Shown one piece after another: positions 59,114 through 64,000 of a stretch of DNA of 64,000 nucleotides. The notes below the pieces were generated by a model, which saw nothing but the letters and a program-made list of their open reading frames with translations, ran no database searches and was not told where the DNA came from. Location of the stretch: the NCBI RefSeq assembly GCF_016757735.1, contig NZ_CP068439.1:682001-746000 (forward strand). The letters are read 5' to 3'. Position 1 is the stretch's first letter. Each line of letters opens with the position of its first letter. The translations under genes and the position numbers were made by a program. Source of the DNA: Aequorivita iocasae (GTDB lineage Bacteria > Bacteroidota > Bacteroidia > Flavobacteriales > Flavobacteriaceae).

Positions 59114-61567
59114 ATGGCCACTTCAAAAAATAAATTCACCTTTAAAATTATTCTTAGCTACCTCGTTTTGGGAGCTTTATCGGTTTTGGTTGGCGCTTTT
59201 TTATATTCTGAATTCAAAAATTTCACTGCCGAATCTACTGAAACAAAAGGCGAAAAAAAATTCATTGAAACCGGAACGCTCATCAATCTGGTTTACGAAA
59301 CAGACGGATTTTCAAGACTTGCGCTCTTAACGGAAAGCGATGAAGATTTTGAAAAATATATGGCCAAAACCGATTCGCTTTTTAAAAAAATTGAAGAAAT
59401 AAAGTCGCTCACAAATAATGATTTTCAATTAAAGCAACTTGACAGTGTAAAATCTTTATTAAAAGATAAAAACCGAAATATTGAACAGCTTCGTATTCTT
59501 CGATTGACCAACAAAAAAGACACTTCGCTGGACGATATTATGCGCGAAGTGCGTAAACTAGAAGCTTCTGTTGGCCTGAACTCAGTAGAGTCATTAATTA
59601 GAAATCCCTCGAAATTAAACTCCCAAGAACGCAGAATATGGCAAAACTATGCCGATTACCTCAACAGTGACGCCACGCGCGATACTTCTACCGTAAAATC
59701 GAAAACAGTAGATTCTATGCTGCTTGCAGCGCGGTATATTGTTGCCGAAGCCAAAAAAGAAAACTCGAGAATTCGGGAATCTTTGATACAAAAAGAGAAT
59801 GAATTGATTCGAAACGACCTCAATATTTCAGAACGTTTGCGGGAAATAATTGCCAGTTTTGACCTCGAAATTGCAAAAAACAATAATCTGGAAAAACAAC
59901 AGCGGGCCGAATCTATGGAACGCACAAAGGAAATTCTGAAGTTTGCGGGCATCTTGGGCGGCATCGTGGTTTTGTTATTTTCATATTTTATACTTTCAGA
60001 TTTTTTTAGGGCAGAACGCTTTAAAAAGAATTTGGAGGAATCCAAAAATTATGCTGAATCATTACTGAAAAGTCGCGAGCAGCTTATTTCCACGGTAAGC
60101 CACGATCTAAAAACACCTTTGAATACAATCAGCGGTTATTCCGAACTATTTGAAAATTCAAACCTTTCGGAAAAGCAGAAATACTATTTGGGGCAAATCA
60201 CTTCAAGCTCACATTTTATTTCACATTTGGTGGATGATTTGCTGGATTTCTCCAAACTGGAAGCAGGAAAATTGCCTATTGAAAGCGTTCCATTTTCTTT
60301 GGAAAATATCATCGTTGAGGCTGGAAATGCTGTGAAACAACAATTTCCGCAAAAAGCTGTTGATTTAAAGCTTTCCATTTCAGAGAAAATAAAAAGTAAA
60401 ATTTTTGAGAGCGACCCGTTACGGATTCGTCAGATAGTGAATAATCTCGTGGGCAATGCCTTTAAATTTACTGAAAAGGGAAGGGTTGAAATTAAGGTTG
60501 AGGAAATTCAGGAAGTTGGTAAAATTTCAACGGTTCAAATTTCAGTAATAGATACGGGGATTGGAATTTCCAAAGAAAAACAGCAACTTATTTTCAATGA
60601 ATTCACACAGGCCGAAACTGAGATTGCACACAAATTTGGCGGTAGCGGTCTGGGATTGGCCATTTCAAAAAAAATCACTGAGCTTTTGGGTGGAAGCCTA
60701 AAGGTGGAAAGTGTTTTGGGTGAGGGAAGCAACTTTATTTTAACCCTTCCGCTGAAAAATTCAGATAGGATTTTGACGAAAAACATTCCGAAGGAACACA
60801 TTTCGTTTGAAGGTCTGAAAGCCGTAATTATTGACGATGACGAATCGATGCGCGCACTTTTACAGGAAATTTTTGAACAGATGAATATTGCTTCCCAAGC
60901 ATTTCAAAGTTACAACGATTTCAAAGCTTACAGTTTGGGGGTTGATTTTGATTTTGTCCTAACAGATATCCAAATGCCAAAAACCGACGGTTTTACTGTT
61001 TTGGAAAAATTGAAAAATGGCGAAATAAATTCTTATAAAAACCAGCCAGTTATTGCAATGACTGGAAGTAGGGAGCACAGTCGTGATTTTTACCTCAAAA
61101 AAGGATTTTCTGAAATGCTTCCAAAACCCTTTTCAAAACAGGAGCTCGTTGTGGTTTTGGAGCGCATTTTTCCAAGCCGCAGGAATTTTTCGGAAGAAAA
61201 AATTGTGGATGAAATTTTCAAATCAGATTCCACAGCCAACGAAAAATTTGACCTTTCCCTTTTAAAATCCTTTTTAAATACGCCTCAAGCCTTGGAAGAA
61301 GTCCTGGAGGTTTTCAACGCCCAAACCGAAAAAGATTTGCAACAAATAAAAAATTCTATTGCCGAAAATGAAACAAAAACTATTTCTGAAATTGCCCACC
61401 GAATGCTCACGATGTTCCGCCAAATAAGGGCGAAGGAAGTTATTCCCATTCTCGAAAAAATGGAGGATTACACTGCAGAAACAGTGGAATCTGGGGAAAT
61501 GAAGATGGATTTTGAAAAGCTGGAAATGAACTTCCGCGATTTGCGAAAAGCACTTTCAATCCGATAA
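59114..61567 (+). CDS. Hybrid sensor histidine kinase with receiver and HPt domains
   Basis: An 817-aa tripartite phosphorelay protein. The first membrane helix is at ~11-31. A periplasmic helical region of about 240 aa is rich in heptads (KEILK, KENSRIRESL). The second helix is at ~277-296 (FAGILGGIVVLLFSYFIL). HisKA H330 is in VSHDLKTPLN, with HATPase motifs NNLVGNAFKF, DTGIGI and GSGLGLAISKK. The receiver has DDDES and phospho-Asp618 (VLTDIQMPKTDG). The C-terminal HPt has His762 in EIAHRMLTMFRQI. All relay residues His-Asp-His are present. The final acceptor is plausibly the sigma-54 regulator encoded convergently 3 bp away. Confidence 0.93.
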   Translation: MATSKNKFTFKIILSYLVLGALSVLVGAFLYSEFKNFTAESTETKGEKKFIETGTLINLVYETDGFSRLALLTESDEDFEKYMAKTDSLFKKIEEIKSLTNNDFQLKQLDSVKSLLKDKNRNIEQLRILRLTNKKDTSLDDIMREVRKLEASVGLNSVESLIRNPSKLNSQERRIWQNYADYLNSDATRDTSTVKSKTVDSMLLAARYIVAEAKKENSRIRESLIQKENELIRNDLNISERLREIIASFDLEIAKNNNLEKQQRAESMERTKEILKFAGILGGIVVLLFSYFILSDFFRAERFKKNLEESKNYAESLLKSREQLISTVSHDLKTPLNTISGYSELFENSNLSEKQKYYLGQITSSSHFISHLVDDLLDFSKLEAGKLPIESVPFSLENIIVEAGNAVKQQFPQKAVDLKLSISEKIKSKIFESDPLRIRQIVNNLVGNAFKFTEKGRVEIKVEEIQEVGKISTVQISVIDTGIGISKEKQQLIFNEFTQAETEIAHKFGGSGLGLAISKKITELLGGSLKVESVLGEGSNFILTLPLKNSDRILTKNIPKEHISFEGLKAVIIDDDESMRALLQEIFEQMNIASQAFQSYNDFKAYSLGVDFDFVLTDIQMPKTDGFTVLEKLKNGEINSYKNQPVIAMTGSREHSRDFYLKKGFSEMLPKPFSKQELVVVLERIFPSRRNFSEEKIVDEIFKSDSTANEKFDLSLLKSFLNTPQALEEVLEVFNAQTEKDLQQIKNSIAENETKTISEIAHRMLTMFRQIRAKEVIPILEKMEDYTAETVESGEMKMDFEKLEMNFRDLRKALSIR

Positions 61568-61570
61568 ACC

Positions 61571-62932
61571 TTACAATTCTATTTGATAATGCTCCAGTTT
61601 GTTATAAAGCGTTTTTCGGGTAATATTCAGCAGTTTTGCGGCCTTAGTTTTATTGAAATCGGTTTCCTTTAAAGCGTTCAAAATAAGTTGTTTTTCGTTG
61701 CTTTCCTTTGAAAAATCAACGGTTTCCTTTTTCGTATTTGCAGAAAAAAGAACTTCCCGCGGAATTACTTCCAACGGAATCAATTGTGAATTGGTCAACA
61801 AAACGGAACGTTTGATTACGTTTTTCAACTCGCGCAAATTGCCCGGCCAAGCGTAGTTTTTAAACGCTTCCTCCACTTCTTTGGAAAGTCCGATTACTTC
61901 CTTTCCCAAAGATTTGTTCGCTTGGTTTAAAAAATATTCAATAAACAAAAAAAGGTCCTCTTTCCGTTCGTGCAACGATGGAATGCGGATTGAAAATTCA
62001 TTCAATCGATGGTACAAATCCTCCCTAAATTTCCCCTCGGAAACGGCTTTCAGCAAGTCTTCATTCGTTGCGGAAAGTATCCGTACATCCACGTCAATTT
62101 CGGTATTGCTGCCCACGGGTTTTATGCGCCGTTCCTGCAAAGCGCGAAGTAATTGAATTTGGTTTTCATAGGAAAGATTACCGACTTCATCCAAAAAAAG
62201 TGTGCCTCCGTCTGCCGCTTCAAAATGGCCTTTTTTGTCATTTACCGCGCCCGTAAAACTTCCCTTTACGTGGCCGAAAAATTCGCTCGCGGCAATCTCT
62301 TTCGGAATAGCGCCGCAATCTACTGCCACAAAATTTTTGTCTTTTCGGGAACTATAATTGTGGATTGCCTTTGCGGCAACTTCCTTTCCAGTTCCGCTTT
62401 CACCTTGAATAAGAACGCACATATCCGTTGGCCCGACGAGTTTTAAATATTCGTTGAATTTTTTGGAGGCTTCGCTGATGCCGATTACAAATTTGGACTT
62501 TTCAGAACTTGGTTGGGAAGCAGGTTGTTTCGGCTCAACAGTTTCTGAAATATGCTCTTCGGCAGATTCCCTATTTTGAGAATCCGCTTCAATAATCATC
62601 AACAATTCCTCCGGCCGGAACGGTTTCGAAATATAATCCAGCGCCCCTTTCTTTATGGCTTTTACCGCAGTATCCACTTCAGCATAACCTGTCATTAAAA
62701 TCACTTTTGTTTTCGGGGAAGTTTTTTGTGAAAATTCAAGCAAGTCAAGACCCGAATCGTCCGGCAGCTTTAAATCCGTAATCAGCAAATCAAAATTGCT
62801 TTCAGAAATTGTTTTTCGCGCCTTTTCGCCTGAAAGCGAAACAGTGACATTAAAACCTTTTCGTTCCAAAAAAGAAGTGAGCATTTTGCCAAAAGCTACA
62901 TCGTCTTCAACTATATGTATTTGTTGCGCCAT
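61571..62932 (-). CDS. Sigma-54-dependent NtrC-family response regulator
   Basis: A 453-aa regulator. The receiver has phospho-Asp53 in LLITDLKLPDDSG and Lys in YISKPFRPEE. The AAA+ domain carries Walker A GESGTGKE, the sigma-54 loop as GSFTGA (usual GAFTGA), Walker B GGTLFLDEVGNL and the Arg-finger region. The C-terminal Fis-type helix-turn-helix is KTKAAKLLNITRKTLYNKLEHY. Start at ATG 62932 (MAQQIHIVEDD); 15 more residues from 62977 are not conserved. It activates sigma-54 promoters when phosphorylated. An imperfect dyad lies just upstream of the start. Confidence 0.94.
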   Translation of the reverse strand: MAQQIHIVEDDVAFGKMLTSFLERKGFNVTVSLSGEKARKTISESNFDLLITDLKLPDDSGLDLLEFSQKTSPKTKVILMTGYAEVDTAVKAIKKGALDYISKPFRPEELLMIIEADSQNRESAEEHISETVEPKQPASQPSSEKSKFVIGISEASKKFNEYLKLVGPTDMCVLIQGESGTGKEVAAKAIHNYSSRKDKNFVAVDCGAIPKEIAASEFFGHVKGSFTGAVNDKKGHFEAADGGTLFLDEVGNLSYENQIQLLRALQERRIKPVGSNTEIDVDVRILSATNEDLLKAVSEGKFREDLYHRLNEFSIRIPSLHERKEDLFLFIEYFLNQANKSLGKEVIGLSKEVEEAFKNYAWPGNLRELKNVIKRSVLLTNSQLIPLEVIPREVLFSANTKKETVDFSKESNEKQLILNALKETDFNKTKAAKLLNITRKTLYNKLEHYQIEL

Positions 62933-62993
62933 TACGTTTTCTGAGAACGTAAAAATAGTGAGTATATGGCTGGGCAAACTTTAAATTTATCAT

Positions 62994-63024
62994 AAAAAAA
63001 GGCGCCCATTTTATGGACGCCTTT
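62994..63024 (-). terminator. Terminator of the PepSY-like gene
   Basis: Minus-strand hairpin AAAGGCG-CCAT with ATGG-CGCCTTT and a T-run (A-run 62994-63000). About 33 bp after the stop codon at 63057. Confidence 0.87.
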
Positions 63025-63056
63025 CCCAGAAGTATTGAATCTAAAATACCTGCAGC

Positions 63057-63467
63057 TTACTGCTTCTTCATATCGTTTTTAATCCACTCACCTTTTGCGT
63101 TAGCATAAACCGTTGCAGCTTTTTTATCTGCAGTGGCAAGGTCAAGTTTATATTCTCCATTGGCATTCACATAAGCCTTAGAAATAGTGGCACCGCTAAA
63201 GTCTTTAGCTACGGCGTCTTTAACGGTTTGTGGTACCTCAGAAGCTTTTACTTCTTTAAAATCTTGTACGGGGGCTGCAATCACAGCTGTTTCGGCATCA
63301 ACTACATCAGCAGTTTCAGCATCTTGTGCAGCTTCAATTCTGCTTTCCACTTGCGCTTCAACGGCAGTTTGTTTTTGCTCGTTCATTGCAGTCGGCTCTT
63401 TATCTTGTGCGGTTGCTGCGGTTAAACCTCCTAATACGATTGCTGTACTTAAAATTAACTTTTTCAT
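63057..63467 (-). CDS. Secreted PepSY-like protein
   Basis: A 136-aa periplasmic protein with signal peptide MKKLILSTAIVLGGLTAATAQ. The middle is a low-complexity Ala/Glu/Asp/Val stretch (VEAQVESRIEAAQDAETADVV). The C-terminal PepSY-like domain reads VPQTVKDAVAKDFSGATISKAYVNANGEYKLDL and ends TVYANAKGEWIKND (each phrase split from the next by a loop). Such domains are common in exported Bacteroidota proteins of unknown role. Monocistronic with its own terminator. Confidence 0.8.
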   Translation of the reverse strand: MKKLILSTAIVLGGLTAATAQDKEPTAMNEQKQTAVEAQVESRIEAAQDAETADVVDAETAVIAAPVQDFKEVKASEVPQTVKDAVAKDFSGATISKAYVNANGEYKLDLATADKKAATVYANAKGEWIKNDMKKQ

Positions 63468-63654
63468 TTGTTTTTGTTTTTAATAATTATTTATTCGTTT
63501 CTCTAAGTTTGTTTGTTGTCTTGTATATAGAAAAAGTAGTGCCATAGAAAATATGGAACAGAAAAAACCATTAAATAACTGCAAAACAGTTATTTAAAGA
63601 TTATTCAATTGTTTTGAATTTTAAGAAAAGTGTATAATGGAAAGAACAGTTGTA

Positions 63655-63680
63655 TAAAAATTACACAGTTTTTGTGTAAA
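63655..63680 (-). terminator. Terminator of the arfB-type gene
   Basis: Minus-strand stem TTACACA with TGTGTAA (63679-63673 and 63667-63661) around five bases, followed by TTTTTATA. It begins just after the stop codon at 63683. Confidence 0.7.
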
Positions 63681-63682
63681 CA

Positions 63683-64000
63683 CTATTCAATTTTTGGTGG
63701 TTTGCGGTTGGATTTTTTAAAGGCATTTTCCTTTTTGGATTTTAAACGTCTTTCAATCGCTCCTTTTGAAGGTTTTGTTTTCTTTCGCGGTTTTGCGACT
63801 TTAAGGGTTTTCTGAAGCAATTCAACAAGCCTTTCAATAACGATAGCCTTGTTGCGGTGCTGACTTCGGGTTTCGCCGCATTGAAGAACTATTATTCCTT
63901 CGGAAGAAATTTTTGTGGAAAGTTTTGTTCGAAGACGTTCCTTTTCAATTTCTGAAAGTGCTTCGGAATTTTCTAAACTAAATGAAACCTCAACTTTTGA
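63683..64000 (-). CDS. arfB: Alternative ribosome-rescue factor ArfB (YaeJ type), C-terminal part only
   Basis: The last 105 residues of a release-factor-like protein; the N-terminal part with the GGQ motif lies beyond the window edge. The visible sequence has the family phrases VEVSFSLENSEALSEIEK, VLQCGETRSQHRNKAIVIERL and TKPSKGAIERRLKSKK, ending in a basic tail (KKSNRKPPKIE) that in ArfB enters the mRNA channel of stalled ribosomes. It hydrolyses peptidyl-tRNA on ribosomes lacking a stop codon. Truncation is due to the window border, not the gene. Confidence 0.88.
   Translation of the reverse strand, partial: SKVEVSFSLENSEALSEIEKERLRTKLSTKISSEGIIVLQCGETRSQHRNKAIVIERLVELLQKTLKVAKPRKKTKPSKGAIERRLKSKKENAFKKSNRKPPKIE

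Noticed and set aside
1-64000. Search by eye for tRNA, rRNA, CRISPR arrays, insertion sequences, integrase or phage genes
   Set aside because: No tRNA-like cloverleaf, no regularly spaced direct repeats, no transposase or integrase motifs were found. Short tRNA genes could be missed without a covariance search.

Overview
The window looks like chromosomal DNA from a marine-type Flavobacteriaceae (Bacteroidota); the genus cannot be read from the sequence. The evidence is type IX secretion (T9SS) sorting domains of type A and type B, a PorP/SprF protein, Bacteroidota -7 promoter boxes (TAnnTTTG), a DnaE with a fused N-terminal exonuclease, and many small families typical of the group (DUF4296, DUF4271, DUF3098, DUF3127, DUF423, PA2169-type four-helix bundle). 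Most of it is AT-rich, densely packed housekeeping DNA. I see no rRNA, tRNA, CRISPR array, insertion sequence, integrase or prophage.

Layout. 0-8.2 kb: dnaE with exonuclease, a stress-type four-helix protein, a lipoprotein, then the operon rpsP-rimM-tRNA N6-adenine methyltransferase. 8.3-15.7 kb: a two-gene secretion unit, a 2,153-residue T9SS type B surface protein built of about 14 repeated ~90-residue modules, followed by its PorP/SprF partner. 16-19.5 kb: glutaryl-CoA-dehydrogenase-like enzyme, a secreted unknown, a metallophosphoesterase and an SGNH hydrolase lipoprotein. 19.5-22.4 kb: Fe-S/redox operon (Mrp ATPase, NifU C-terminal scaffold, thioredoxin-reductase-like FNR, 2Fe-2S ferredoxin). 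22.5-30.9 kb: alkyltransferase-like protein, LysE exporter, trmB, glycosyltransferase, a PhoR/PhoB-like two-component pair, a T9SS type A protein, a LuxE-like enzyme, tyrS. 31-40.4 kb: epimerase, the cluster GT2-dihydroorotase-DUF4296, divergent DUF4271-hemD, pckA, DUF423, a saccharopine-dehydrogenase-family enzyme, a zinc metallopeptidase. 40.4-48.6 kb: leuS, a UbiA prenyltransferase, then ftsX-DUF3098-uppP-truB, a TonB-like protein and tag. 48.6-58.7 kb: two tandem paralogous small secreted proteins, a secreted peptidylarginine-deiminase-like enzyme, aat, DUF3127/flavin reductase, a histidine kinase, greA-HIT, a Rieske-like lipoprotein and a TonB-dependent receptor. 58.7-64 kb: a TPP riboswitch with terminator ahead of the receptor, a hybrid kinase (HK-REC-HPt) converging on a sigma-54 response regulator, a PepSY-like protein, and the truncated 3' part of an arfB-type rescue factor.

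The strongest unexplained signal is in the giant surface protein. About 4.4 kb of its gene, and the 3' part of the PorP/SprF gene, are strikingly GC-rich. Over about 1,465 consecutive codons the protein uses no TTA, CTA or TCA codon, and normal AT-rich composition returns abruptly near 13.69 kb, close to a module boundary. This suggests the repeat block was acquired, expanded or recombined as a unit. Other notable points are the thiamine riboswitch with an unusually long P3 arm, a secreted enzyme with the full catalytic and Arg-Arg signature of Porphyromonas PPAD, a UbiA gene that appears to lack any ATG/GTG/TTG start for its conserved N-terminus, an AT-rich insertion in LeuRS, an Mrp ATPase with a single cysteine, and several promoters placed so close to start codons that leaderless mRNAs are likely.
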